NCBI GenBank assembly: GCA_964372125.1
Contig: CAYJPL010000024.1
Location: forward strand, 1 to 31,723
Direction of reading: 5' to 3'
DNA from: Tannockella sp964372125
GTDB taxonomy: Bacteria > Bacillota_I > Bacilli_A > Erysipelotrichales > Coprobacillaceae
DNA: 31,723 nt
The translations under genes were made by a program, and so were the position numbers. The notes under the pieces are model-generated. The model did no database searches, was not told the DNA's origin, and was given only the letters and a program-made list of their open reading frames with translations. Position 1 is the first letter of the stretch, and each line of letters opens with the position of its first letter. Positions 1-7,724 of this stretch are shown piece after piece.

Positions 1-1
1 T

Positions 2-52
2 CAAGATGACGACAACGACGAAGATGATGATGAAGATGATCAAGATGACTAA
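2..52 (+). CDS. C-terminal tail of an acidic protein, possibly RNA polymerase delta subunit (partial)
   Basis: Only the last 16 codons and a TAA are in the window. They encode almost nothing but Asp, Glu, Asn and Gln (ending DDEDDQDD). The reading frame is open from the window edge and is followed 14 bases later by a good terminator, so this is a genuine gene end. In Bacillota a long Asp/Glu tail directly before the stop is typical of RpoE, the delta subunit of RNA polymerase, which improves promoter selectivity and core recycling. That assignment is inference from composition alone; other acidic-tailed proteins remain possible. Gene symbol left blank for that reason. Confidence 0.5.
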   Translation, partial: QDDDNDEDDDEDDQDD

Positions 53-66
53 TTAATTAGATATAA

Positions 67-105
67 AAAAGGGTGTAGCCAACAAATTGTTAGCTATGCC
101 CTTTT
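67..105. terminator. Bidirectional rho-independent terminator
   Basis: Inverted repeat of about 19 bp per arm, from AAAAGGG on the left to CCCTTTT on the right, with one mismatch and two G-U pairs around a very small loop. The flanking A and T tracts let it work on both strands. It lies between the plus-strand gene ending at 52 and the minus-strand gene ending at 126, which converge here. Confidence 0.85.
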
Positions 106-125
106 ACATATAAGAATTGATTTAA

Positions 126-422
126 TTATTTCCAACTATATTTTTTCATACTAACATGGTTATTAGTTACTACTATATTCTCCTCTTGTAAGAGTTCTTT
201 TTGTCTAGTCCAACCCGGCACTAATCTTCCACTACTGTTTACAACTCTGTGACATGGATATTCCCCATATATAGACGATTTTGAAAGAATTCTCCCTACC
301 ATTCTAGCATGTTTTGGGTATCCTGCCATTTTAGCAATTTGTCCATAGCTAGCAACTTTTCCATGTGGAATTTCGTTAACAATTGATAAAATCAAAAATA
401 TGAATTCTTCATTATGCATCAT
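126..422 (-). CDS. MGMT-family DNA alkyltransferase-like protein
   Basis: A 98-residue protein matching the DNA-binding and active-site domain of O6-alkylguanine-DNA alkyltransferases. Visible landmarks are the PHGKVASYGQIA helix, the ARMVGR segment that carries the family's arginine finger (Arg40), and the active-site motif PCHRV with Cys57. The N-terminal domain of full-length Ogt/Ada is absent, so the size is that of the alkyltransferase-like (ATL/YbaZ) group. ATLs normally have Trp in place of this Cys, whereas here the Cys is kept, so the protein could still accept alkyl groups. The start is the first of two ATGs, with GGAG seven bases upstream; a longer frame to 458 has no such support. 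It overlaps the stop of the upstream rpiR gene, indicating coupled translation. Confidence 0.85.
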   Translation of the reverse strand: MMHNEEFIFLILSIVNEIPHGKVASYGQIAKMAGYPKHARMVGRILSKSSIYGEYPCHRVVNSSGRLVPGWTRQKELLQEENIVVTNNHVSMKKYSWK

Positions 423-1167
423 TATACTGCTCCAAATAACGCACAAACAAAATCCCAATTATTATGAAATAATGAGCATTACATGTATATTTAATTTTAG
501 AATATGATGATTCATAATTCGAACTATGGAAACCTAGATAGTTATCAGAGTATTTACTTAATCTATTCTTTCCAACTTTTGCGATACCTATTACAGGAAT
601 ATTGATTTCCTTAATTTTCTTTACATTTGATATCATTCTAGGATTGTCTCCCAAAAATGATATCACTATAAACAAATCACCTTTTGCAAGGCTTGGGATG
701 AGCAAATCAACTTCGTTTGAACTTTCCAATACATAGATATGTTTATTTGTATATGAAAATTCTCTTTTGAATTCTAATGCCGCATTATATTGCACTTCCC
801 CAGTAGTATAAATAAAAATTCTATTTGCGCAATATATTTTCTCTAAAACACTTGTGACCTCTTTTTCTTCATAATCGCTGACTGTTGTTTGTAATTCCTT
901 TGTAGTTTTAAACACAATTCTAGGGTCAATTTTGATTTCTTTTTCTAACTGCATTTTTATGTGGAATTTCAACTCTGCAAAACCATCCAATCCAATTTTT
1001 TTACAAAAACGGATTATGCTAGTATGTGACACATTACACATTTTAGCTAAATTTTGTACAGAAGTTTTTTGTACTTCCTCTTTATGGTGATGTATATATT
1101 GCCAAATATATACATCATTATCATTAAGAATGTCATAATTTTCTTCCACTAAAGAATATATATTCAT
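412..1167 (-). CDS. MurR/RpiR family transcriptional regulator (first of a tandem pair in the sequence)
   Basis: 251 residues with an N-terminal helix-turn-helix domain of the RpiR type (about residues 1-75; LAKMCNVSHTSIIRFCKKIG is the recognition region) and a C-terminal SIS sugar-phosphate binding fold (about 110-245; the FIVISFLGDN segment is the usual ligand-loop strand). Family members sense phosphosugars and control uptake and catabolism genes. The ATG lies four bases after the stop of the next rpiR gene, with a GAGGG-type ribosome site. The paralogue upstream shares the layout and many residues, so the pair probably arose by tandem duplication. Ligand and target are not visible; the alpha-glucoside operon 2 kb away is a candidate. 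Confidence 0.88.
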   Translation of the reverse strand: MNIYSLVEENYDILNDNDVYIWQYIHHHKEEVQKTSVQNLAKMCNVSHTSIIRFCKKIGLDGFAELKFHIKMQLEKEIKIDPRIVFKTTKELQTTVSDYEEKEVTSVLEKIYCANRIFIYTTGEVQYNAALEFKREFSYTNKHIYVLESSNEVDLLIPSLAKGDLFIVISFLGDNPRMISNVKKIKEINIPVIGIAKVGKNRLSKYSDNYLGFHSSNYESSYSKIKYTCNAHYFIIIGILFVRYLEQYNDA

Positions 1168-1171
1168 TTAA

Positions 1172-1915
1172 CTACCCTCTACAACTTTCTACATATTTCA
1201 TTAGGATGTGGTCAAGTGCAATGAAGTAACTTGACATAAAATTGACAGTTTCCCCTAAATTACCTACAACCTGTATTGATTCAACACAAATATATTCATC
1301 AGCTAAATGAATTAATCTGTTTTCTTTTGAAGATGTTATCGCAATAATTTTAACAGATTTCAGTCGTAGCCTTTTAACAAAATCTATTAGTTTATCATTT
1401 TCTCCAGATACAGATATCACAAAAAAAACATCACCATCATTTATTATTTTATCATGCCCTTCGGTTTCGCCAGTTGATGTAATCGTAAATATTAACTTTT
1501 GTACTGCTAAAAACATTCTTTTAAATTCTAATGCAACATTTTTCTGAATCGCACCATCGCCGTACACAAATATGTTATCTGCATTTTTTATAGCACTTAC
1601 TATATTCCCAAAATCATATGTACCCAAATTTCTAACAAACTGTACGTAAGTTTTTTCCAGTGTTTGGTTTATCATACCTTCCCCGCTCACGTAACTTCTC
1701 TCCATACGTAAATACACTTTTAATTCTGCAAACCCTTTTAACCCAATACGTTTTGCAAAGCGTAATACTGTTGTTCTTGAAACATGACATTTTTTTGCTA
1801 AAGCATCAATCGATATCTTTTCACATTCTTTACGATGCGATGATATATACTTCCAAATTAGAATATCATTTGAATTTAGCATATCATAGTTTTTATTAAT
1901 TAGCTCTTCTAACAA
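1172..1915 (-). CDS. MurR/RpiR family transcriptional regulator, GlvR-like
   Basis: About 247 residues: RpiR helix-turn-helix (LAKKCHVSRTTVLRFAKRIG) followed by a SIS domain (FFVISVSGEND strand). The start is chosen as TTG at 1915 because GGGAGG lies eight bases upstream and the resulting N-terminus (MLEELINKNYDMLN) lines up with the paralogue at 412-1167. An in-frame GTG at 1933 has no ribosome site. The N-terminus resembles, from memory, the GlvR regulators of maltose PTS operons in bacilli. It is the first gene of a three-gene operon with the second rpiR and the MGMT-family gene. Regulation of the PTS operon at 3637-7537 is an inference from proximity and family. Confidence 0.85.
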   Translation of the reverse strand: MLEELINKNYDMLNSNDILIWKYISSHRKECEKISIDALAKKCHVSRTTVLRFAKRIGLKGFAELKVYLRMERSYVSGEGMINQTLEKTYVQFVRNLGTYDFGNIVSAIKNADNIFVYGDGAIQKNVALEFKRMFLAVQKLIFTITSTGETEGHDKIINDGDVFFVISVSGENDKLIDFVKRLRLKSVKIIAITSSKENRLIHLADEYICVESIQVVGNLGETVNFMSSYFIALDHILMKYVESCRG

Positions 1916-1948
1916 ATTAACATCCTCCCACACACATTTATAGGATAC

Positions 1949-1977
1949 ATTATACAGTATTTTTGATTATAAATCAT
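1949..1977 (-). promoter_or_regulatory. Probable promoter of the rpiR-rpiR-MGMT operon
   Basis: Reading the minus strand, a perfect TATAAT -10 (1949-1954) is preceded at 17 bases by ATGATT (1972-1977), a weak -35. It is about 34 bases upstream of the TTG start and just downstream of the terminator of the preceding gene. Confidence 0.45.
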
Positions 1978-1990
1978 TACTAATCAAAGT

Positions 1991-2018
1991 AAAAAAGGAC
2001 TTCACATAGTGAATATCC
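1991..2018 (-). terminator. Terminator of the M23 peptidase gene
   Basis: On the minus strand the arms AGGAtaTTCAC and GTGAAgTCCT fold around a short loop and are followed by TTTTTT. It lies 12 bases beyond the stop codon of the peptidase gene. Confidence 0.8.
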
Positions 2019-2029
2019 TCTTTGATATC

Positions 2030-3490
2030 TTATTGTAAATACGTTAATGGATCTACCGCATTTCCATTTACCTGAATCTCGAAATGAATATGACTTCCTG
2101 TAGAATAGCCAGTTGAACCCATATCTGCAATATATTGACCTTGATACACTTTTTGTCCTACAGATACGGCATTTAATGAGTTATGTGCATATAGTGTTTT
2201 TACACCATTATCATGCTCGATAATAATTGTATTACCATACCCATCTTTCCATCCTGAAAATATAACTTCTCCACCATCTGATGCATAAATTTCTGTACCT
2301 ACTGCTGCTGCAATATCAATTCCATAATGAAATTGGTATATTCCTAATAAGTATCGATATCCATATCCTGACGTGAATGTCCCATTTGCAGGGTATATAT
2401 ATGTGCCTGTAGAGGCTGTTTTAGGTTTTTCCATTGTTCCACGTGTAATTTGTGTTTGCGTTGCTTCTTTTAAAACAGTTGTTTCTTTAATATCTCTTAT
2501 TTCTTCTACACCATTAATATACGTGACGTCTGCAACATTTGATGAAAGACCATCATCACCTTCGATAGTAACCTCTTCTTCACCAATATACATTGTATCA
2601 TCATCGATATATTGTATCGGACTATCAATCACTGCTTCATAAGTTTCTTCGCCTTTTGTAATAACGGGTAAAAAAGGTGTTTCTTTTGTTAGCTTTAATT
2701 CAGTATCAATTGAAAGTATATCTTTATCAATCTCTGGATTAAGTTCATATAGTTCATCAACCGTTAATTCATACGCTGTAGCAATATCGTAATACGTATC
2801 ACCTTCTTTTACTATGTAAGTAAACTCAATCTCTTCTAAACTATTGACTTTATCTACGATAACATCAAGTTGTTCTGTTTTTGAAGTATCAATAAATTCT
2901 TCTTCAATTCTCACATCTTTTCCAAAGCTATGTTCTGTAGTAAACTCATTGTAATATTGTTTTGCAACATCATCTAATATCTTTTCTAACTCTTCTTTGC
3001 TTGATGCAAATCCAATTGGATTATCATCAATATATAATACATATTGCTTTTCTACATCTGTAGTGTTCTCAACTATTTCCGTTACAACACTTTCTTGGTT
3101 GTCAAACGATTCATTTCGAGTAGTAACTACAGTTGAAACACTTACATCTGCGTCTTTTACTTCGTTTGTTGATTCTGGCTTAACTTCATCAACTACTGTT
3201 TCTGCTTCTTTTTTTGCTTCCGTATATACTTCTACATCGTCAACAATAGCAACTGTTTCTCCATTAACCTTTACTTCATATGCTTGTGTTGTTGTTACAT
3301 CAACACCTGTGAATATTAAAATAGCCACGATAAATGGTAATGCCATTTTTGCATATGGGTATTTTTTATTATATTTTATCACACTTTCTATAGTATGATA
3401 TTTACCTATTCTTGTAATAAATTTATTCTTTTTTGATTTGTTTATTACGTTACGAACAGTCTTTTTAAGACTAATTTTATTCTTTAACAT
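2030..3490 (-). CDS. LysM-G5-M23 peptidoglycan metallopeptidase
   Basis: A 486-residue exported or membrane-anchored cell-wall hydrolase. A basic N-terminus precedes one hydrophobic segment (about residues 48-64), followed by acidic linker repeats, a LysM peptidoglycan-binding domain (about 213-259, YIVKEGDTYYDIA), a G5 domain (about 265-342, containing IEGDDG and INGVEEIR) and a C-terminal M23 (LytM) domain (about 375-478). The zinc-site motifs HYGID and HIHFE are intact, so it should cleave peptide cross-bridges. The ATG at 3490 is chosen because GAGGAG is eight bases upstream; the ATG at 3496 is too close to it and the GTG at 3508 precedes it. It is monocistronic, with its own promoter and terminator. 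Confidence 0.92.
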   Translation of the reverse strand: MLKNKISLKKTVRNVINKSKKNKFITRIGKYHTIESVIKYNKKYPYAKMALPFIVAILIFTGVDVTTTQAYEVKVNGETVAIVDDVEVYTEAKKEAETVVDEVKPESTNEVKDADVSVSTVVTTRNESFDNQESVVTEIVENTTDVEKQYVLYIDDNPIGFASSKEELEKILDDVAKQYYNEFTTEHSFGKDVRIEEEFIDTSKTEQLDVIVDKVNSLEEIEFTYIVKEGDTYYDIATAYELTVDELYELNPEIDKDILSIDTELKLTKETPFLPVITKGEETYEAVIDSPIQYIDDDTMYIGEEEVTIEGDDGLSSNVADVTYINGVEEIRDIKETTVLKEATQTQITRGTMEKPKTASTGTYIYPANGTFTSGYGYRYLLGIYQFHYGIDIAAAVGTEIYASDGGEVIFSGWKDGYGNTIIIEHDNGVKTLYAHNSLNAVSVGQKVYQGQYIADMGSTGYSTGSHIHFEIQVNGNAVDPLTYLQ

Positions 3491-3511
3491 ATACATCACT
3501 CCTCGCACTAC

Positions 3512-3540
3512 ATAATATATACATTGTTAGTAAATGTCAA
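3512..3540 (-). promoter_or_regulatory. Sigma-A type promoter of the M23 peptidase gene
   Basis: On the minus strand TTGACA (3535-3540) and TATTAT (3512-3517) are separated by exactly 17 bases, close to the housekeeping consensus, and lie about 20 bases upstream of the gene's start. Confidence 0.8.
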
Positions 3541-3613
3541 AGTTTCGTGGAATTTAACATATTCTTTTATGATATTTCCATATATTTTACATATTCATTG
3601 GATATTTCTAAAC

Positions 3614-3637
3614 AAAAAAAAGCCCATTTAGGCTTTT
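3614..3637 (-). terminator. Terminator of the alpha-glucoside PTS operon
   Basis: Minus-strand hairpin AAAAGCC / GGGCTTTT with a four- to five-base loop and a run of T residues. It starts inside the stop codon of the EIIA gene, so the operon ends immediately after its last codon. Confidence 0.8.
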
Positions 3638-4113
3638 TATGCTAATTCTATTATGTGCGTACTTGCTTTTTCCACATTTATATCAACCGTTTTTGCTTTT
3701 ATTTTTTTACCAGCATCATTAGTAATAATCATCATTGTAATTGGATTAATATTTTTAGTGTTTAAGAAGTCAATATCGAATTGTATTAATTCATCTCCTA
3801 CTTCAACTTCATCTCCCACTTTTACAATTGGTGAAAAACCCTCTCCCATCAATTCTACTGTATCTAATCCAATATGAATCAGTATTTCCATACCATTTTT
3901 TAGCTCAATTCCTACTGCATGATGACTTGGTTCCATTACCATTGTAACTTTTCCTTTAGCAGGTGCATAAATACATCCTTCTTCTGGAATAATTGCAATT
4001 CCATCTCCCATCATCTTGCTTGAAAACACTTCATCAGGGACTTTTTCAATAGCTACAGTTTTACCTGTTGCTATTGCACAAAGACCATCTTTTTTTCTTG
4101 AAAATAGTCCCAT
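3637..4113 (-). CDS. PTS glucose-type EIIA component
   Basis: 158 residues, the full length of a stand-alone Crr-type EIIA domain. The phosphoryl-accepting histidine is His80 in ILIHIGLDTVEL, and the second conserved histidine lies in PSHHAVGIE (residues 62-70). It passes phosphate from HPr to the EIIB domain of the EIICB permease. In Bacillus subtilis the maltose permease MalP lacks its own EIIA; here a dedicated EIIA closes the operon, one base after the stop of the phosphoglucosidase gene. The protein may also serve other EIICB permeases that lack this domain. Confidence 0.93.
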   Translation of the reverse strand: MGLFSRKKDGLCAIATGKTVAIEKVPDEVFSSKMMGDGIAIIPEEGCIYAPAKGKVTMVMEPSHHAVGIELKNGMEILIHIGLDTVELMGEGFSPIVKVGDEVEVGDELIQFDIDFLNTKNINPITMMIITNDAGKKIKAKTVDINVEKASTHIIELA

Positions 4114-4114
4114 A

Positions 4115-5443
4115 TTATTTTAATTCAGGCCAGTAATCTTTATTTACTGCAATTAAATCATCTAATATTTTCTTTGCTACACTTGCGCTAGGAACTGTTT
4201 TTGATAAAGTGATTGCTTGCCATAATTTTTGATAACTTCCTGTAATCCATGCTTCAACAGTTAATTTTTCTACTGATACTTGTTGTTCCATTAAACCTTT
4301 TTGGAATTGTGGAATAGCACCTTGTAGTACTCTTTCGTACCCATTTGAACCAACAATACATGGAATTTCAACCATTGCAGTTCTATCAAAGTTTTCAATC
4401 GCACCTTCATTTGGAACAATTAATAACATTTTTTCTTTAGTGTTTTTAGCAATTGCACATGCTAAGTCTACGATATATTCTGCATGAGCATCTGGTTCAA
4501 AACCACTTCCCTCACTCGTGTTTTTATCAATAATACTTTGACATAATTCAAAAATATTCTTTTCACGGTGATTCATTACTTCATTTGCTCTTGTATAGTT
4601 TGGATCTGCATGTTCTACAACATAATCAGGGAATAAATAATATTTTAAGTATGTATTTGGAATTGTATCTGGGTCTACTGCATACACATCTCTAACTTTT
4701 CTAAACGTTTCAATCCAGCTTGGTTCAACATGTTGGCTTCCAGAAATTGCATCTGCAAGTCCATTAGCAGCGATTTTTTCTTTTAATGCTGGCATTAAAT
4801 CATTACCATCTTTATCTTCAATTTTATGCCACCAACCAAAGTGGTTTAACCCATAGTACCCTACAGACATTTCTTTTCTTGATGATAGTCCCATCATATA
4901 TGCCATTTTTTCTTCAATATCGATTGGCATATCACAAATATTTAAAATTTTTGAGTTTGGACGTAATCTACGTGTTGCTTCTGCTACAATTGCAGCCGGA
5001 TTTGAATAATTTAACATCCATGCATTTGGTGAGTATTTTTCCATATGATCTAAAACTTCAAGAACACCACCAATAGAACGCATTCCATAAGCAATTCCAC
5101 CTGGACCACATGTTTCTTGACCTACTACACCATATTTTAATGGAATCTTTTCATCGTGTTCACGCATTGCATATAACCCAACACGGATATGACACATTAC
5201 GAAGTCAATTCCTGTGAATGCTGTTTCAGGATCAGTAGTATAACCAAATTCTACCTCTGGGGCATTTTCTTTTAAATAAATTTCACATGCTTTTGCAATT
5301 GTTTCTTGTCTTGATGCGTTGTTATCATAGAACATGATTTTTTGAATTGGGAAACGGTCCATATGTTCTAGTAATAATAAACAGATTCCTGGTGTGAAGG
5401 TACTACCTCCACCTGCTATTGTAATTGAATATTTTTTTTCCAT
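4115..5443 (-). CDS. glvA: 6-phospho-alpha-glucosidase, GH4 family
   Basis: 442 residues, the usual length for GlvA/MalH. It hydrolyses maltose 6-phosphate and related 6-phospho-alpha-glucosides in the cytoplasm through the NAD- and divalent metal-dependent redox mechanism of GH4 enzymes. The sequence shows the Rossmann nucleotide loop (ITIAGGGSTFTPG, residues 8-19), the Glu in VVGQETCGPGG (Glu110) and the metal-site CDMP (Cys170) and NHFGWW (His201) motifs; the CDMP signature separates alpha-glucosidase members from other GH4 types. The start is the ATG with AGGAGA seven bases upstream; the longer in-frame start at 5491 would overlap the preceding gene. It sits between a small membrane protein and EIIA. 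Confidence 0.93.
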   Translation of the reverse strand: MEKKYSITIAGGGSTFTPGICLLLLEHMDRFPIQKIMFYDNNASRQETIAKACEIYLKENAPEVEFGYTTDPETAFTGIDFVMCHIRVGLYAMREHDEKIPLKYGVVGQETCGPGGIAYGMRSIGGVLEVLDHMEKYSPNAWMLNYSNPAAIVAEATRRLRPNSKILNICDMPIDIEEKMAYMMGLSSRKEMSVGYYGLNHFGWWHKIEDKDGNDLMPALKEKIAANGLADAISGSQHVEPSWIETFRKVRDVYAVDPDTIPNTYLKYYLFPDYVVEHADPNYTRANEVMNHREKNIFELCQSIIDKNTSEGSGFEPDAHAEYIVDLACAIAKNTKEKMLLIVPNEGAIENFDRTAMVEIPCIVGSNGYERVLQGAIPQFQKGLMEQQVSVEKLTVEAWITGSYQKLWQAITLSKTVPSASVAKKILDDLIAVNKDYWPELK

Positions 5444-5460
5444 TTTCTTCTCTCCTAATT

Positions 5461-5958
5461 TTACATTATTTGCAATGATGCAAACATACATACTGCGCTT
5501 ATACCTATGACAATTAATCCACCGCCACCCATATATAGTGATCTTTTTAATGTTGACGATTTAATAACTGCTTTAGAATCAATTTTATAAATAGTAACCA
5601 TGCGATAGAACAAGTAGAATACTACACAAAAGTAAAATACATTCATTGTTAGTGCTTGCCCTATCATTAAGAAAATCATATTTGTAACAGCAAAGTGATA
5701 ATCTTTTTCTTTGAGTTTTTTTTGTACTAATCCAAGCAGATAAGCAATATACGGATTTATCATCGCTACTAAAAACATAATCGCTATCGTTGGATCGCTT
5801 GTTAATATTTCTTGGAGTGGTTTCGATAAGACGGCAGCTCTCATCGAAACATATAAATATGCTATTGCAGGCGTTATTGCTAATAACACTTTTGCTAAGG
5901 TGAATTGTTTATTTAGTTTTTCTTTTACTAATACTGTTTTTTTCTGTTTTCTTGCCAT
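5461..5958 (-). CDS. Uncharacterised four-helix membrane protein in the PTS operon
   Basis: 165 residues, not recognised. A basic N-terminus (MARKQKKTVLVKEK) is followed by hydrophobic segments near residues 19-37, 56-78, 88-118 and 139-162, so about four membrane helices with a lysine-rich loop (QKKLKEKDYH) between them. There is no PTS signature and no phosphorylatable motif. The ATG has AAGGAG upstream, 19 bases after the EIICB stop and 17 bases before the glvA start, so the gene is embedded in the sugar operon. It could assist permease folding, act as a regulator or export surplus sugar; none of this is shown by the sequence. Confidence 0.8.
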   Translation of the reverse strand: MARKQKKTVLVKEKLNKQFTLAKVLLAITPAIAYLYVSMRAAVLSKPLQEILTSDPTIAIMFLVAMINPYIAYLLGLVQKKLKEKDYHFAVTNMIFLMIGQALTMNVFYFCVVFYLFYRMVTIYKIDSKAVIKSSTLKRSLYMGGGGLIVIGISAVCMFASLQIM

Positions 5959-5977
5959 AGTTACTATCTCCTTCTAC

Positions 5978-7537
5978 TTATAATAATGCTTCAAAATCCT
6001 CACGTACTGTTGGAACTCTTAGTCCAACAATTACTTGTACACTTTTATCTGTAACCTTTACACCATGTGTACCAATTTCTTTGAAATATGCATCGCTTTG
6101 TACTACTGATGGATCTTTAACGTTAACACGTAAACGTGTTGCACAGTTTGTAACATCTACGATATTATCTTTTCCACCTAGTCCTTCTAAGATACGGTTA
6201 GGTAGTGTCGCTGTTCCAGTTTTACCTTGTGCTTGTTTTTCACGATACTCTGCTTTAGAGTGGAATTTGATTTCATCTTCATCATCTTCACGTCCTGGTG
6301 TTTTAAAATCGAATTTTAAAATTAAGAAACGGAATACAACAAACCAAATACCTGTAAATATTAATCCGATTATTAACATTGTTAAATATGTTTGCCAATG
6401 AGATGCCATTAATGGAATAAAGTTCAATGCTGACATTTCAATAAGACCACCAGATAAGATACCTACTACTCCAAACATATTTGCAACCATTGCTAGTGTT
6501 GCAGCTAACAATGCATGTACTACAAATAATACCGGTGCAACAAATAAGAATGTAAATTCAATTGGTTCAGTTACCCCACACACAATTGCTGTAAGTGTAA
6601 TTGGTATTAATAAACCAGCAATTTGTTTTTTCTTTCCAGGTTTTGCAGTAGTGTAGAATGCTAATGCGATACCTGGACATCCAAACACTTTAGATAGTCC
6701 TGTAAGTGTTGGCCATGCTTCTGGTACAACTGATGCTAATGAACCACTAGTTGATGCTAGTTCAGGAAGTGATGTTGCCCAGTAAGAGTATAATCCTCCA
6801 TTTACAATTGCATTGTCATAGAAGAATGGGAAATATAATAAGTGATGTAATCCAAATGGAATTAATATACGTTCCATGAATACAAATACCCATACTCCTA
6901 GTGCTCCAGCTCCTGCAACAAATATTTGGAATGAACGCATTCCTTCTTGAACCATTGGCCAGAAAGCTGCAGATGCTGCTGCAACAGGAATTAAAGCAAA
7001 GAATCCTACGATAACAACAAATGATGATCCACTAAATGTTCCCATCCATTCAGGTAACTCAGTATCAAAATATTTATTGTGTAAAAATATTACGATTCCC
7101 GAAATCATTAATGCTCCTATCATACCCATATCTAATGTTTTAATATTAGCTACCATTGTAAGCCCTGAAATACCACCTACATCTTGAGTGAAATCTACAC
7201 CGAAGTTAGTTCCCCATTGTGCTAAAATTGTACTTAAGAAATATTGGAATGTTAAGTATAAAACTAATGCTTCCATTGCACATCTTGCTTGTTGTTTTTT
7301 TGCTAAACCAATTGGTAGACCAACAACAAATAATAATGGCAACTGGTTGAATACTGTCCAACCACCTTGTAATAATACGTTCCAGCATTTGTACCACATA
7401 CCCTCAGGGTTTGCTAATCCCCCAACGATTGGTTCGGTAGTAAACAATGTTCCAAATCCGATAATAATACCTGCAAATGCAAATAATAGTACTGGTGTAA
7501 ACATTGCTCCTCCAAATCTTTGAATTTTCTGCATCAT
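5978..7537 (-). CDS. glvC: PTS alpha-glucoside (maltose-type) permease EIICB
   Basis: 519 residues. The EIIC membrane domain (about 1-410) has the multi-helix profile of the glucose superfamily and its substrate motif GVTEPIEFTF. A charged linker (about 415-445) leads to the EIIB domain with the phospho-cysteine in NCATRLRV (Cys465). It imports an alpha-glucoside while phosphorylating it on C6, feeding the GH4 enzyme downstream. There is no fused EIIA; the separate EIIA gene at the operon's end supplies it. The first of two adjacent ATGs is taken, nine bases after GGGAGG. Maltose is the best guess because of the pairing with glvA; trehalose, sucrose isomers or other alpha-glucosides cannot be excluded. 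Confidence 0.92.
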   Translation of the reverse strand: MMQKIQRFGGAMFTPVLLFAFAGIIIGFGTLFTTEPIVGGLANPEGMWYKCWNVLLQGGWTVFNQLPLLFVVGLPIGLAKKQQARCAMEALVLYLTFQYFLSTILAQWGTNFGVDFTQDVGGISGLTMVANIKTLDMGMIGALMISGIVIFLHNKYFDTELPEWMGTFSGSSFVVIVGFFALIPVAAASAAFWPMVQEGMRSFQIFVAGAGALGVWVFVFMERILIPFGLHHLLYFPFFYDNAIVNGGLYSYWATSLPELASTSGSLASVVPEAWPTLTGLSKVFGCPGIALAFYTTAKPGKKKQIAGLLIPITLTAIVCGVTEPIEFTFLFVAPVLFVVHALLAATLAMVANMFGVVGILSGGLIEMSALNFIPLMASHWQTYLTMLIIGLIFTGIWFVVFRFLILKFDFKTPGREDDEDEIKFHSKAEYREKQAQGKTGTATLPNRILEGLGGKDNIVDVTNCATRLRVNVKDPSVVQSDAYFKEIGTHGVKVTDKSVQVIVGLRVPTVREDFEALL

Positions 7538-7572
7538 ATCAATTTTCCTCCCTTACGATATCTTGCACATTC

Positions 7573-7601
7573 ATCATATAAAACTTTTAAAGCGGTTACA
7601 A
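7573..7601 (-). promoter_or_regulatory. Promoter of the alpha-glucoside PTS operon
   Basis: On the minus strand TTGTAA (7596-7601) and TATGAT (7573-7578) are separated by 17 bases. The start codon of the EIICB gene follows 35 bases beyond the -10. A short inverted repeat, GTGAA-AA-TTCAC at 7658-7669, lies about 57 bases upstream and could be an activator or repressor site. Confidence 0.7.
7587..7600 (-). promoter_or_regulatory. cre-like catabolite-repression site
   Basis: The minus-strand 14-mer TGTAACCGCTTTAA matches the catabolite-responsive element pattern (TGWAANCGNTWWCA) at all but one position, with A in place of C near the end. It overlaps the -35 and spacer of the PTS promoter, where CcpA binding would block RNA polymerase. 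Expected for a secondary sugar operon, but based on the motif alone. Confidence 0.5.
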
Positions 7602-7698
7602 TAGAATGGTCCCTTTTAGAAACTAGGTTGCAAAAGTTATACTTTAGAACATAAATCGTGAAAATTCACACTATATTAAAAATCATAATAATATTAAT

Positions 7699-7724
7699 AA
7701 AAAAAAGATGACTATCCATCACCT
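7699..7724 (-). terminator. Terminator of the AEC-aroD operon
   Basis: A minus-strand hairpin, AGGTGA / TCATCT around a seven-base loop, is followed by a T run of eight. It lies directly after the stop codon of the interrupted frame at 7725-8105 and upstream of the PTS promoter. Confidence 0.65.

Noticed and set aside
1921..1937. GTG at 1933 and ATG at 1937 as the start of the upstream rpiR gene
   Set aside because: The ATG is out of frame and the GTG has no ribosome site, while the TTG at 1915 has GGGAGG at the right distance and matches the paralogue's N-terminus.
2373..3398. Long plus-strand frames opposite the M23 gene, and similar frames opposite other genes
   Set aside because: They are antisense to clearly conserved proteins, lack ribosome sites, and have low-complexity Ser/Thr/Val or Phe/Ile composition typical of shadow frames.
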